Source of the DNA: Candidatus Eiseniibacteriota bacterium
Lineage (GTDB): Bacteria; Joyebacterota; Joyebacteria; Joyebacterales; Joyebacteraceae
Length of the DNA: 33,217 bases
NCBI GenBank assembly: GCA_030595835.1
Contig: JAUVLG010000025.1
Span: 1-33,217, forward strand
Reading direction: 5' to 3'
Position numbers and translations under genes: made by a program. Shown piece after piece: positions 6,651-16,009 of this stretch (position 1 is the stretch's first letter; every line of letters starts with the position of its first letter). A model generated the notes under the pieces. The model was not told the origin of the DNA and did no database searches. It saw only the letters and a list, made by a program, of their open reading frames with translations.

Positions 6651-7703
6651 CTACTTCAGGGACATTTCAGCTATCCGCTCGACAAGTTCTCCGAAACTGA
6701 TGCCGACGGCCGCGGCGGCCATCGGCACCAGGCTGAGTTCGGTCATCCCGGGAACCGTGTTGGCCTCCAGGCAATAGGGCTTACCGGTTGGAGAGAGCCG
6801 ATAGTCAACGCGCCCGTAGCCGCGGCACCCGAGTGCCGCGAAAACTGTGAGGGCGCTGGCCTTCAGTTGGTCGGACAGAAGCTCCGGGATCTCGGCCGGG
6901 CAGGTGTACTCGCTCATGCCCTTGCCGTACTTGCTCTCGTAGTCGTAGATACCACTCTTGGGAGCGATCTCTATGACAGGAAGCGCCTTCCCTCCCAGCA
7001 CCGCGACGGTGAGCTCGCGACCGGGTATGTAGGTCTCGAGAAGCACGTGGCGCGAGTACTCGCCAGCCAACTTGACCGCCGGAAGAAGCTGCCGCTCTTC
7101 CTTCACGACCGTCAGCCCAACCGTCGAGCCCTGGTCGTTCGGCTTCACAATAATAGGGTAGCCGCCGAGTTCGTTCGCGGCTCCGGCGGCCTCATCAACC
7201 GCTACGTCGGCCGGGAACGTCGGTGAGCCTCCGCGAGTGTCAGGTGGGAGCTCCCGTTCGAGCGTCACTACACGCCACTGCGGCGTCGGCACGTGGACCT
7301 CCTTCAGGATCACCTTGGAGGCGCGTTTGTCCATCGCCAGCGCGGAAGCGAGCACGCCCGAGCCCGTGTACTTCTTCCCCGCCAGCTCGAGGAGCCCCTG
7401 GATGGTGCCGTCTTCGCCCGTTCCTCCGTGGAGCATGACAAACACCACGTCGGCGGAGCGCACGGCCTCGCCCCGTACGGCGGCGATGGCGCTGCCCGTT
7501 TCGTGGCGGACGGCCGGCGGGTCGCGATTGATGAGCGCGGCGGCCGCTGCCTCGCGCGTGCCGATCGGAGAATCACCTTCCGCGGGGTCCACGAGCAGCA
7601 CGTCATGGCCCCTCTCGGCGAGAGTCAGGCCGACCGCGAGCCCGGACACGAGCGACACGTCGCGCTCCGCGGATGTGCCCCCATAGAGAACCGCGATCCT
7701 CAC
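6651..7703 (-). CDS. ddl: D-alanine--D-alanine ligase
   Basis: ATP-grasp enzyme joining two D-alanines for peptidoglycan precursors in the cytoplasm. It opens with RIAVLYGGTSAERDVSLVSG and carries the HGGTGEDGTIQGLLELAG signature near residues 80-100. The ATP-grasp lysine region (YPIIVKPNDQGSTVG) and the metal-binding end (YCLEANTVPGMTELS) are present. I use the GTG at 7703 (350 aa), preceded by GGAAGGAG at ideal spacing, 13 nt after the gltX stop; the ORF-track start lies inside gltX and adds an unrelated tail. Compared with short Ddl proteins there is an extra stretch of about 25 residues (around PPDTRGGSPTFPADVAVDEA) before the central ATP-grasp strand. Confidence 0.96.
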   Translation of the reverse strand: MRIAVLYGGTSAERDVSLVSGLAVGLTLAERGHDVLLVDPAEGDSPIGTREAAAAALINRDPPAVRHETGSAIAAVRGEAVRSADVVFVMLHGGTGEDGTIQGLLELAGKKYTGSGVLASALAMDKRASKVILKEVHVPTPQWRVVTLERELPPDTRGGSPTFPADVAVDEAAGAANELGGYPIIVKPNDQGSTVGLTVVKEERQLLPAVKLAGEYSRHVLLETYIPGRELTVAVLGGKALPVIEIAPKSGIYDYESKYGKGMSEYTCPAEIPELLSDQLKASALTVFAALGCRGYGRVDYRLSPTGKPYCLEANTVPGMTELSLVPMAAAAVGISFGELVERIAEMSLK

Positions 7704-7716
7704 GTGTACTCCTTCC

Positions 7717-9159
7717 TCAATCCTGCCCGGCGGCGCGTGCGAGTCTCTCCAGAACACGTTCGCGCCCAAGGACGGCCGCCACCTCTCCCAACGCGGGGCC
7801 GTGGGTGCGCCCGGTCAGAGCGGACCGCACCGGCATGAAGAGATCCTTCCCCTTGATGCCCGCGTCCTTCCCGGCGGCCTTCAGAGTGGCCTTGAACAAA
7901 CCTGCGTCTATCGTGCCGTCGCTCTCCCCGAGCCTTCTGACGAGCGAGGCCATGAGTTGCTTCGCGTCGTCCCGGGACAGCCACTCACGCGCCTCTTCCT
8001 CCATTTCGAGATCGCCGTCGAAGAAGAACGAGATGGCCGCCGGCAGGTCCGAGAGACGCGCCAACCCCTCCCGTGCCAGATCGACCATCGCCTCGAAACG
8101 GGCGAAGTCGGGCTCGATGAGCCCGTGCGTCTCGGCGAAGCGCACGGCCAGTACGGCGACATCGGCCAGCGGCTCCTCCCTGAGGTGGTGCGAGTTGACC
8201 CAGTTCAGCTTGTCCTCATCAAACGCCGCCGGACTCAGGGACACGCGCTCGAGCTCGAACTTGTTGATCAGCTCGCTGACGGGCATGATCTCCTCCCCGT
8301 CCGGAGGTGACCAACCGAGGAGCGCCAGGTAGTTGATGAGTCCGCCGGGGAGATAGCCCTGGTCTCTGAACTCGGCGACCGACGTCGCGCCGCGGCGTTT
8401 GGACAGCTTGCTGCGATCCTTGTCCACGATGAGAGAGACGTGCGCGAACACGGGCAGCCGGTAGCCGAGCAGCTCGTAGACCAGCACCTGACGCATCGTG
8501 TTGGGCAAGTGCTCCTCCGCCCGGATGACGTGAGTTATCTCCATCAGCGCGTCGTCGACCACGACCGCGAAGTTGTAGGTCGGCCTGCCGTCGCTTCGGA
8601 GAATGATGAAGTCCCCGAGCATCTCCTTCTTGAACAGGATGTCGCCACGAATGAGGTCCGAGACGGCGACATCCTGTAGCGGTGCGCGCAGCCGGACCAC
8701 CGGCGACCGCCCCTCGCTCTCCAGCTCCTTCCGCGCGGCCGGCGTGAGATCCCGACACTTACCGTCATACTGCGGGACCAGACCTTCGGCCAGCGCCTTC
8801 TTGCGCTTCTCCTCGAGCTCCTCGTCGGTGCAGTAGCAGTGGAACGCCTTGTCGCAGGCGAGCAGTCGTTCGGCGTGTTCGCGGTATATGTTGAGCCGCT
8901 CGGACTGGCGGTAGGGTCCGTGCCCTCCGTCGACGCCCGGGCCCTCGTCCCACGTGAGACCGAGCCATGTCAGATCTTCGAGCACGGCACGCTCCGATTT
9001 CTCGGTCGATCTGACGCGGTCGGTGTCCTCTATCCTGACGATGAACTTCCCGCCCTCGCGCCTGGCGAAGAGCCAGTTGAAGAGCGCCGTCCTCGCCCCG
9101 CCGACGTGCAGATGCCCCGTGGGGCTGGGGGCGAATCTAACCCTGATGTTGCTCGACAT
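7717..9159 (-). CDS. gltX: Glutamyl-tRNA synthetase
   Basis: A 480-aa class I synthetase that charges tRNA-Glu in the cytoplasm. The HIGH-type motif is HVGG at residues 18-21 (within RFAPSPTGHLHVGGAR). The KMSKS-type motif is KLSKR at 251-255. A cysteine cluster (Cys108, Cys110, Cys135) matches the zinc site of bacterial GluRS. The ATG at 9159 follows GAGGTGAT. Whether it also mischarges tRNA-Gln, as in organisms relying on GatCAB, cannot be told from the sequence; no glnS or gatCAB is in the window. It is probably co-transcribed with ispDF upstream (58-nt gap) and ddl downstream (13-nt gap). Confidence 0.98.
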   Translation of the reverse strand: MSSNIRVRFAPSPTGHLHVGGARTALFNWLFARREGGKFIVRIEDTDRVRSTEKSERAVLEDLTWLGLTWDEGPGVDGGHGPYRQSERLNIYREHAERLLACDKAFHCYCTDEELEEKRKKALAEGLVPQYDGKCRDLTPAARKELESEGRSPVVRLRAPLQDVAVSDLIRGDILFKKEMLGDFIILRSDGRPTYNFAVVVDDALMEITHVIRAEEHLPNTMRQVLVYELLGYRLPVFAHVSLIVDKDRSKLSKRRGATSVAEFRDQGYLPGGLINYLALLGWSPPDGEEIMPVSELINKFELERVSLSPAAFDEDKLNWVNSHHLREEPLADVAVLAVRFAETHGLIEPDFARFEAMVDLAREGLARLSDLPAAISFFFDGDLEMEEEAREWLSRDDAKQLMASLVRRLGESDGTIDAGLFKATLKAAGKDAGIKGKDLFMPVRSALTGRTHGPALGEVAAVLGRERVLERLARAAGQD

Positions 9160-9217
9160 TGATCACCTCATCCGCTGCGGGAGCTGCCGGCGTCTCACGC
9201 TGTGCAGCAACCGTCGC

Positions 9218-10426
9218 TCATCGCGTCGACTCCGAACGCGATCTCTGAGTCACCACCGCTACCGCCGAACTGGATATCGCCAAGCCCTCGCCCTCGGGGC
9301 CCGTGCCTTCGGTCGTGGTGGCCTTGACCGAGACCGCCTCCACATCGAGTCCGAGGGCACTTGCGAGCGAGCGCCTCATCTCGGGCACGTGTGGCGCGAG
9401 CCTCGGCGCCTCTGCCACGACGGTCACGTCGACGTTGATGACGCGGCAACGCTTCTCTCGCACGATGTCGACGACCTTCTCAAGAAGAAGCAGGCTCGAG
9501 ATGTCCTTGTACTCGGGGTCGCCGGGCGGGAAATGAACACCGATGTCGCCCTCGGCGACCGCGCCCAAGAGCGCGTCGCAGACGGCGTGCGTGGCGACGT
9601 CCGCGTCGGAGTGACCGTCCAGGCCCTTCTCGAACGGGATGGTCACACCGCAGAGCACCAGGTCCCTGCCCTCGACCAGGCGGTGCGAGTCGCTGCCCGT
9701 TCCGGCACGATAGCCGGGTCCCAGGCCCCGTCGGCAGTTGGCGACGACCGAGGCAAGCTCAAGGTCCACTGGCGTCGTTATCTTGAAATTGCCGGGCTCG
9801 CCTGGAACGATGGCGACGCGTGTACCGGTGAGCTCGACGGCGCGGGCATCGTCGGTCACGTCAGCTCCCCCGAGTTCCCGGTAGGCCCGCTCGATGATCT
9901 CTCTCCTGAACCCCTGCGGGGTCTGAGCCAGACCGAGTACGCTTCTGTCGAGCGTCTCCGTCACCGCATCGTCGCAGACGCGCTTCACGGTGTCCGGCAC
10001 GGAGATGACGGGCACCGCCGCGCCGTGCTCGCGCGCCGCGGCGATCACGCGCTCCGTGAGGTCGGGGGACGCAAACGGCCGTGCCGCGTCGTGTATCAGC
10101 ACGACGTCGATGTTGTCCGAGAGAGCTTCGAGCCCGCGCACGACGGAATCCTGCCGCCTCTCACCTCCAGTGACGGAGATGATGCGCGTGTCCCTGAAGA
10201 TCAGATCGGCGGATGCGCCCGCGCCCCGGAGTATCGTCTTCACCGTGCCGACGAAGTCCGGAAGCGTGACTATCGCGACCTCGTCCGAATGCAGCAACAC
10301 GCTCTCGAGCGCGAGGAAGAACATCGGGTCAGGTCCGAGGGGAAGGAACTGCTTGGGGAAGATGGCGCCGATGCGCTCCGACGAGCCCGCCGCCACCAGA
10401 ATTGTGCCGACCCCGGCCACCGTCAC
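9218..10426 (-). CDS. ispDF: Bifunctional IspD/IspF (MEP pathway)
   Basis: A 402-aa fusion of two non-mevalonate isoprenoid enzymes. Residues about 1-230 are IspD, which couples methylerythritol phosphate to CTP (TILVAAGSSERIG, KQFLPLG, IHDAARPF, TPQGFR). Residues about 240-400 are IspF, which makes the 2,4-cyclodiphosphate (GTGSDSHRLVEG with its metal ligands, GHSDADVATHA, DIGVHFPPGDP, KATTTEGTGPEG). The two act at non-consecutive steps; the fusion is known from alpha- and epsilonproteobacteria and scattered phyla. The GTG start overlaps the radA stop as GTGA, indicating translational coupling. Confidence 0.97.
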   Translation of the reverse strand: MTVAGVGTILVAAGSSERIGAIFPKQFLPLGPDPMFFLALESVLLHSDEVAIVTLPDFVGTVKTILRGAGASADLIFRDTRIISVTGGERRQDSVVRGLEALSDNIDVVLIHDAARPFASPDLTERVIAAAREHGAAVPVISVPDTVKRVCDDAVTETLDRSVLGLAQTPQGFRREIIERAYRELGGADVTDDARAVELTGTRVAIVPGEPGNFKITTPVDLELASVVANCRRGLGPGYRAGTGSDSHRLVEGRDLVLCGVTIPFEKGLDGHSDADVATHAVCDALLGAVAEGDIGVHFPPGDPEYKDISSLLLLEKVVDIVREKRCRVINVDVTVVAEAPRLAPHVPEMRRSLASALGLDVEAVSVKATTTEGTGPEGEGLAISSSAVAVVTQRSRSESTR

Positions 10427-11892
10427 GCCTCCTTTGTCTGAGGGTTGGTCGCGTGGCGCCCGGACTCCTCCGGCTCATCGGAGACATCCGACGACGCCGC
10501 GGTAGTGCCCGAACGCCTGCTCCGCTTCGGTCCGAGAAGCACGTCCATGGCCTCGGCGAGCGTGCGGACCTCGACGAACTCGACGCCCTCGGGACGCTCG
10601 TCTCTGGGAAGCGTGTGTCCGGGCAGGACGATGCGCGAGTATCCCAGCCGGGCCGCCTCCTGCGCTCTCTTGCCAGCCTGCGTCACGCGCCGGATCTCGC
10701 CGCCGAGTCCTATCTCGCCGAACACGGCGGTGCGCTCGTCCACGGGCACGTCCCAGTAGCTCGACGCGACGGCCAGGGCAACGCCAAGATCGGCGGCCGG
10801 CTCTTCGACCTTCACACCCCCGGCGACACTGACGAAGATGTCACGGTTGCCGAGGCTCAGGCCCCCCCTGCGTTCGAGCACCGCCAGGATGAGCGGCAGC
10901 CTTCGCCTGTCCACGCCCGTGCTTGAGCGCTGCGGCACCGCGTAGTTCGTCAGGCCCGTCAGCGCCTGTATCTCTACCATGAGCGCTCTGGTTCCCTCAA
11001 CCACACCGATGACGACCGAGCCGGACGTGTTGGGAAGATCCCGAGAAACGAAGAGCCCAGAGGGGTCCGCGACCTCGACCAGACCACCGGCGGTCATCTC
11101 GAAGACGCCTATCTCGTCCGTCGAGCCGTAGCGGTTCTTCACCGCGCGGAGAATGCGGTAGGGCATCCGCTTGTCGCCCTCGAAGTAGAGCACCGTGTCG
11201 ACCATGTGCTCGAGGATCCGCGGGCCCGCGATGGCGCCCTGCTTGGTCACGTGGCCGATGAGGAAGACGGGCACGCCCGTCTCTTTCGCGAAGCGAACGA
11301 GCGAGGCCGCCGCCTCGCGAACCTGGGAGACGCTGCCCGGCGAGCCGTTGGCATCAGCGTGGTAGATGGTCTGTATGGAATCGACGACGAGAACGCCCGG
11401 TGGTGAGGACGCCGCCACTTCCATGACGTGCGCCACGTCCGTCTCCGTGAGGACACTGATCAGCCCGGAGTCGATGCCCAGCCGCGACGCCCGCAGTCGT
11501 ATCTGCGAGCGTGACTCCTCACCGGTGACATAGAGAACCGTCTCGCCGCTCCGAGCGATGGCATCGCTGGCCTGAAGGAGCAGCGTGGATTTGCCGATGC
11601 CCGGGTCGCCACCGACCAGCATGACCGCACCGGGTACTATGCCTCCGCCCAGGGTCCGGTCGAACTCGGCGATCCCCGTCGGCATCCGCTCCGAGGCGTC
11701 CGCCGTGATGTCGGGCAGCGCGACGGGAGCCTCACGTGCCGCCGCCGCCGACCTGCCCAGGGGGCGGCTCGTCCGTACCACCTGTTCGACAAGCGTGTTC
11801 CACTCGCCGCAGCCCGGGCACTTGCCCAGCCACTTCGGCGACTCATGACCGCAGCCGCTGCAGAAAAACACGCTCTTCTTCTTTCCCCCCAT
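10423..11892 (-). CDS. radA: DNA repair protein RadA
   Basis: A 489-aa RecA-like branch-migration ATPase (also called Sms) of recombinational repair. A four-cysteine zinc finger is at residues 11-28 (CSGCGHESPKWLGKCPGCGEW). The Walker A motif GDPGIGKST is at about 95-103. The RadA-specific KNRFG motif appears as KNRYGSTDEIGVFEM, and a C-terminal Lon-like domain follows (FVSVAGGVKVEEPAADL). I use the ATG at 11892 with GGAGG eight nt upstream; the ORF-track start adds 19 residues before the zinc finger. The gene is tightly linked to ispDF downstream (4-nt overlap) and mlaD upstream. Confidence 0.97.
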   Translation of the reverse strand: MGGKKKSVFFCSGCGHESPKWLGKCPGCGEWNTLVEQVVRTSRPLGRSAAAAREAPVALPDITADASERMPTGIAEFDRTLGGGIVPGAVMLVGGDPGIGKSTLLLQASDAIARSGETVLYVTGEESRSQIRLRASRLGIDSGLISVLTETDVAHVMEVAASSPPGVLVVDSIQTIYHADANGSPGSVSQVREAAASLVRFAKETGVPVFLIGHVTKQGAIAGPRILEHMVDTVLYFEGDKRMPYRILRAVKNRYGSTDEIGVFEMTAGGLVEVADPSGLFVSRDLPNTSGSVVIGVVEGTRALMVEIQALTGLTNYAVPQRSSTGVDRRRLPLILAVLERRGGLSLGNRDIFVSVAGGVKVEEPAADLGVALAVASSYWDVPVDERTAVFGEIGLGGEIRRVTQAGKRAQEAARLGYSRIVLPGHTLPRDERPEGVEFVEVRTLAEAMDVLLGPKRSRRSGTTAASSDVSDEPEESGRHATNPQTKEA

Positions 11893-11951
11893 CCTCCCCT
11901 CCTCCGATCGCACAACAAACGACGGGCCGGCAGGCGTTGCGACGCCCACCG

Positions 11952-12818
11952 CTAGAACAGTGTGAATCTTATGAAGCTCTTGGGGTCATCACGAATCTCA
12001 GCGACGAGATCTCTCACTTCCTTGATGGCCGCGAGGAACTCGTCGTGCGCCTCGTCCTCGTTGATCAGCTTGCCCAGCGTCCCCTCTCCGCCCTCGACGC
12101 GACGCATTACTGAGTCGAGCGACACGGAGATGCTCTTGAGCTCACCTGTCACCTCCGCGAACCCGACGACGGCACTCTCCATCGCGTCTATGGCCTCGCC
12201 GGCCGGATCCTTCTTCTCGCTGACGAAAGCCCTGAGCTCAGTCGCCATCGCGCTGAGGTCGACCGTCGCCTGCCGGAGATCGACCGAGGCGGCGTTCGCG
12301 TTGACGAGCGCCTCCTTGACAAGCTCCTTGCCCTCCTGATCGGTGAGGATCTCGTCGGCCGCCTTCAGGACGTCCTGGATACCGGTGAGGGCCTGGCCCA
12401 TCTGGTGCACGACGTCACCCAGACCCTTCTCGTACACGCCCTGAACGACCGTGCCCTCCTTGATGTAGGCGTCGCTTCCGCCGGGTATGACCGATATGAC
12501 CTTCGCCCCGATGAGACCGTAGCTGGCAACCGAGATGCGCGAGTCGATGGGGATCCTGATGTCGCTGTCCACCTCCACCTCGGCGATCACCTTGCCGAAC
12601 GGCGCGAGCTTCAGCGAGAGAATGTCACCAGCGTGGAGGCCGGCCACAGTCACCTTGTCCCCCGCAACCAGCCCCGAGACCTCTGTGAACATGATGCTGA
12701 ACCCGTAGCGACTCTCACCGAAAGAGAAGCCGCCAAGCCACAGAATGCCCACCACTAGCAGCAATCCCGCGACCGTCAAGGTGACTCCCACCCTTACCTC
12801 GTTCGCATGTTCGGTCAT
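11952..12818 (-). CDS. mlaD: MlaD-type MCE domain protein
   Basis: A 288-aa membrane-anchored substrate-binding subunit of a lipid ABC transporter. One N-terminal helix (LTVAGLLLVVGILWLGGF, about residues 13-30) is followed by an MCE domain (about 35-115, with FTEVSGLVAGDKVTVAGLHAGDI). A long helical, probably coiled-coil, region runs to the end and finishes in SFIRFTLF. In Mla systems MCE proteins form hexameric rings that carry phospholipids across the periplasm. The start is the ATG at 12818 after GGGGGAAGG; the upstream GTG/ATG options are less well placed. It lies downstream of mlaE and mlaF on the same strand. Confidence 0.93.
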   Translation of the reverse strand: MTEHANEVRVGVTLTVAGLLLVVGILWLGGFSFGESRYGFSIMFTEVSGLVAGDKVTVAGLHAGDILSLKLAPFGKVIAEVEVDSDIRIPIDSRISVASYGLIGAKVISVIPGGSDAYIKEGTVVQGVYEKGLGDVVHQMGQALTGIQDVLKAADEILTDQEGKELVKEALVNANAASVDLRQATVDLSAMATELRAFVSEKKDPAGEAIDAMESAVVGFAEVTGELKSISVSLDSVMRRVEGGEGTLGKLINEDEAHDEFLAAIKEVRDLVAEIRDDPKSFIRFTLF

Positions 12819-12903
12819 TGCCCTTCCCCCTTGGATTCCCATGTCGTCCTGCGGCCGGAGGCGTGACGCGTGGTTCGCGGTGCCCGGTCGGCCGCCGCGC
12901 CTC

Positions 12904-13749
12904 CTAGTCGAACTCCGCCAGGCCTACGGGACCGGCGTCCACCGTCGATCCGGGCGGCGGCGTGTAACCGCGAGCGATGAAGGTCCTCACGGCCTCGTTG
13001 TCGCTGTGTCTGAGATCGTCCATCGTTCCCACGAGCTTAATCTTGCCCTCGTGCATGAGAGCGATCTTATCGCCCGTGAAATTAGCGCTGTGCAGATCGT
13101 GCGTGACAACGATCGACGTGGCGTTGATCTTCCGTTGAAGCATCCTGATGAGCTGATTTATCTGCTCGGCCATGATGGGGTCCAGCCCGGTAGTCGGCTC
13201 GTCGTAGAGGACGATGTCCGGGTCGAGCGCGATGGCGCGTGCAAGAGCCACGCGTTTCTTCATACCACCCGATAGCTCGGAGGGCCGAAGGTGCGACACC
13301 CCGGCCAGTCCCACCATTCTGAGTTTCGTCTCAACGAGGTCCGCCAGTTCGTCGCCGATGGTGCCCCGATGCTCCTTGAGCGGCAGCCCCACGTTCTCCC
13401 CGACCGTCATCGAGTCGAAGAGCGCCGCGCCCTGAAAGACCATACCGAAGCGCATTCTGAGCTCTTTGAGCTCGAGCTCGTCCAGCTCCGTGAGCTCCTT
13501 GCCCTCCACGACGATCGCGCCGCGGTCCGGCTTCATGAGACCGATCACGTGTTTGAGAAGCACGCTCTTGCCGCACCCCGACGGCCCCAGAACGACCATC
13601 GTCTCGCCGTCCTTGACGGTCAGGTTGATGCCGCGCAGGACCTCCTGGTCGCCGAACGACTTCCAGAGATCCCGGACCTCTATCACGGGCCCGCCGGCCG
13701 TGCCTCTGCCGGATCCCGCGGTCGCGCTTCTGTCGGATTTCTCAGTCAT
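12904..13749 (-). CDS. mlaF: MlaF-type ABC transporter ATPase
   Basis: A 281-aa cytoplasmic ATPase of the Mla/Ttg2/MCE lipid transporter. It has Walker A GPSGCGKS (about residues 55-62), the Q-loop segment RFGMVFQGAALFDSMTV, the signature LSGGMKKRVALARA and Walker B IVLYDEPTTGLDP, then the H-loop (SIVVTHDLHSA). FDSMTVGENVGLPLKE and MKKRV are typical of the MlaF subfamily. The ATG at 13749 follows GGAGTGATGA. It sits between mlaE (27-nt gap) and mlaD (about 85 nt). Confidence 0.96.
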   Translation of the reverse strand: MTEKSDRSATAGSGRGTAGGPVIEVRDLWKSFGDQEVLRGINLTVKDGETMVVLGPSGCGKSVLLKHVIGLMKPDRGAIVVEGKELTELDELELKELRMRFGMVFQGAALFDSMTVGENVGLPLKEHRGTIGDELADLVETKLRMVGLAGVSHLRPSELSGGMKKRVALARAIALDPDIVLYDEPTTGLDPIMAEQINQLIRMLQRKINATSIVVTHDLHSANFTGDKIALMHEGKIKLVGTMDDLRHSDNEAVRTFIARGYTPPPGSTVDAGPVGLAEFD

Positions 13750-13776
13750 TCATCACTCCACCGGACGGCCGCCCGG

Positions 13777-14610
13777 CTACGCACCGAAGATGATACTGAA
13801 CAGCAGAACGGCCAGAACGTAGTCGCTCACGAGTATCAGGACGCAGCTCGTGACGACTGCCCGCGTCGCCGCGCCGCCCACGCCCACGGCTCCGCCGCGC
13901 GTCCTCAGACCCGCCGCGCAACCCATGAGTGAGATGATGCCACCGAAGGCGAAGGCCTTGATGAGCCCGCCCAGGACATCGCGCGCGAGGAAGTGCATCT
14001 TCATCCCCGCGATGAAGATCTTGGGCGACAGGTCCAGGGACGCGTTCGAGACGAAGAACCCGCCGCCTATGGCCAGTATGTCCGCGAACACCGTGAGCAC
14101 CGGCAGCATCACGAGGGCAGCGACTATGCGCGGCATCGTGAGATACCTGACCGGATCGATGCCCATCGCGTCCATGGCGTCGATCTGCTCGGTGACGCGC
14201 ATGGTTCCGAGCTCCGCCGCGATGGACGCGCTGACGCGCCCGCCCACGACGAGAGCCGTCAGCACGGGTCCAAGCTCGATGACAACCGACTTGTAGATGG
14301 CCGTGCCGAGATAGATCTTGGGAACGAAGTCTTTCAACTGGTAGGCCGCCTGGACGGCCGTCACCGCGCCGGTGAAGACGGAGGTCATGATGACGAGAGG
14401 GAGCGACTCGACGCCGATGCGCCGTGCCTGCTCGACGACCAGCGGCATGGACCGCCCGATCTTCCGCAGGGCCAGAATGGAGCGCCAGAGAAGGACGCTC
14501 GCAAACCCGACCTCGGTGACGAGGTCGATGGCCACGCGGCCGATCGTGCCGAACAGGGCCGCACCCGGGTGATTGGCCGCGCGCCCCGGGGCGATGCTAG
14601 AGTTCCTCAA
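13777..14610 (-). CDS. mlaE: MlaE-type lipid ABC transporter permease
   Basis: A 277-aa integral inner-membrane permease of the MCE/Mla transporter. Family signatures are visible: SLPLVIMTSVFTGAVTAVQ, GPVLTALVVGGRVSASIAAELGTM, EQIDAMDAMGIDPVRYL and the C-terminal GLRTRGGAVGVG segment that contacts the ATPase. About five hydrophobic segments are present. The start appears to be TTG at 14610 with GAGGAG just before it, overlapping the dnaB stop by 14 nt, which suggests translational coupling. No MlaB (STAS) or MlaC (periplasmic carrier) gene lies next to it. Confidence 0.95.
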   Translation of the reverse strand: MRNSSIAPGRAANHPGAALFGTIGRVAIDLVTEVGFASVLLWRSILALRKIGRSMPLVVEQARRIGVESLPLVIMTSVFTGAVTAVQAAYQLKDFVPKIYLGTAIYKSVVIELGPVLTALVVGGRVSASIAAELGTMRVTEQIDAMDAMGIDPVRYLTMPRIVAALVMLPVLTVFADILAIGGGFFVSNASLDLSPKIFIAGMKMHFLARDVLGGLIKAFAFGGIISLMGCAAGLRTRGGAVGVGGAATRAVVTSCVLILVSDYVLAVLLFSIIFGA

Positions 14611-15988
14611 TGGTCTCCTCGGACCTCATGCTGAGGTTGTCGAACCTCGTGCACTCGGACTGGAACGCCAGGTGCACGGTTCCCGTCGGACCGTTCCTCT
14701 GCTTGCCGATGATGACCTCGGCGCGGCCGATGTTCTCGGGCGTGCGCTCGTACTGCTCGGCCCGATAGATGAACATGACCACGTCCGCGTCCTGCTCGAT
14801 GGCGCCGGACTCTCTCAGGTCCGAGAGGACGGGCCTGCGGTCGCCGCCGCGCGACTCAACCGCCCGCGACAGCTGCGACAGCGCCAGCACCGGGATCTCG
14901 AGCTCCTTCGCAAGCGCCTTGAGCGAACGCGAGATCTCGGAGATCTCCTGCTGGCGGTTCTCGGGACGTCCGAGCCCGCGCATCAGCTGGAGGTAGTCGA
15001 CGATGACCAGCCCGATATCGGCCTCGGCCTTGAGCCTCCTGGCCTTCGACCGCATCTCGAGCACGTTCATCGACGGCGTGTCGTCGATGTAGATGGCCGC
15101 CTCCGACAGAAGCCCCGCCGCCGTCGTCAGGCTCGACCAGTGTTTGTCCGCGAGGTATCCGGTCCTGAGCTTGTGTGCGTCGATTCTCGCCTCGCTGCAC
15201 AGCATGCGCTGGACCAGCTGCTCCTTCCCCATCTCCAGGCTGAAGATGGCCGTCGGCGTGCTGCCGTCGATCGAAGTGTGAGCCGCGACGTTCAGAGCGA
15301 AGGCCGTCTTCCCCATCGACGGCCGTCCGGCAATGACCACGAGGTCGGCCTTCTGGAAACCCGAGGTCAAAGCATCGAGGTCATCGAAGCCGGATGCGAT
15401 GCCCGTGACGTGCTGCTTCTTGTCGTAGAGCTCCTGGATGACCTCGAAGCTGTGCTTGAGGATCTCCCTCATGGGCACGAAGTCGCGGTGCACCCTGGTC
15501 TGGGCGATCTCGAAGATGACCTGTTCGGCCCTGTCGAGGATATCGGCCGCGTCGCCGCTGGCGTCGTAGGCCTCCTGCACGACCTCGGTCGAGACGCTGA
15601 TCAGTCGTCTCAGGATCGCCTTCTCGAGGACTATCTTCGCGTGATGCCGCACGTTAGCGGCCGTCGCGACACTGCCCAGCACCTGCGACAGATAGGCGGC
15701 CCCGCCCACGTCGTCCAGCACCTTCTGCCGTTTGAGCTCCTGGGTCACAGTGACCAGGTCGACGGCCTCTTCCTTGGAGAAGAGGTCGATGACGGCCCTG
15801 AATATCCTCTTGTGGGCACCCTTGTAGAATGCGCTCTCGTCGAGGATCTCGCTGACCGCGCCGACCGCCGCCGTGTCGAGGAGCATCGCGCCAACGACGG
15901 CTACCTCTGCATCGAGGGCCTGGGGCGGAATGCGATCGACCACGGCCGACCGCACCGTCTCCCGTGTTGTTCTCTCCTTTGTTGCCAT
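14597..15988 (-). CDS. dnaB: Replicative DNA helicase DnaB
   Basis: A 463-aa hexameric 5'-3' helicase at the replication fork. The N-terminal DnaB domain begins with IPPQALDAEVAVVGAML. The RecA-like domain carries Walker A GRPSMGKT (about residues 221-228), Walker B (IGLVIVDYLQLMRG) and the late LRESGAIEQDADVVMFIYR motif, with the arginine-finger and DNA-binding segments between. No intein is seen. I use the ATG at 15988 with GGAGG at ideal spacing; the ORF-track start adds five residues. Its presence beside mlaE and a lipoprotein gene is not the common rplI-dnaB order. Confidence 0.97.
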   Translation of the reverse strand: MATKERTTRETVRSAVVDRIPPQALDAEVAVVGAMLLDTAAVGAVSEILDESAFYKGAHKRIFRAVIDLFSKEEAVDLVTVTQELKRQKVLDDVGGAAYLSQVLGSVATAANVRHHAKIVLEKAILRRLISVSTEVVQEAYDASGDAADILDRAEQVIFEIAQTRVHRDFVPMREILKHSFEVIQELYDKKQHVTGIASGFDDLDALTSGFQKADLVVIAGRPSMGKTAFALNVAAHTSIDGSTPTAIFSLEMGKEQLVQRMLCSEARIDAHKLRTGYLADKHWSSLTTAAGLLSEAAIYIDDTPSMNVLEMRSKARRLKAEADIGLVIVDYLQLMRGLGRPENRQQEISEISRSLKALAKELEIPVLALSQLSRAVESRGGDRRPVLSDLRESGAIEQDADVVMFIYRAEQYERTPENIGRAEVIIGKQRNGPTGTVHLAFQSECTRFDNLSMRSEETIEEL

Positions 15989-16009
15989 ACCCGCCTCCGG
16001 CACACTTGG

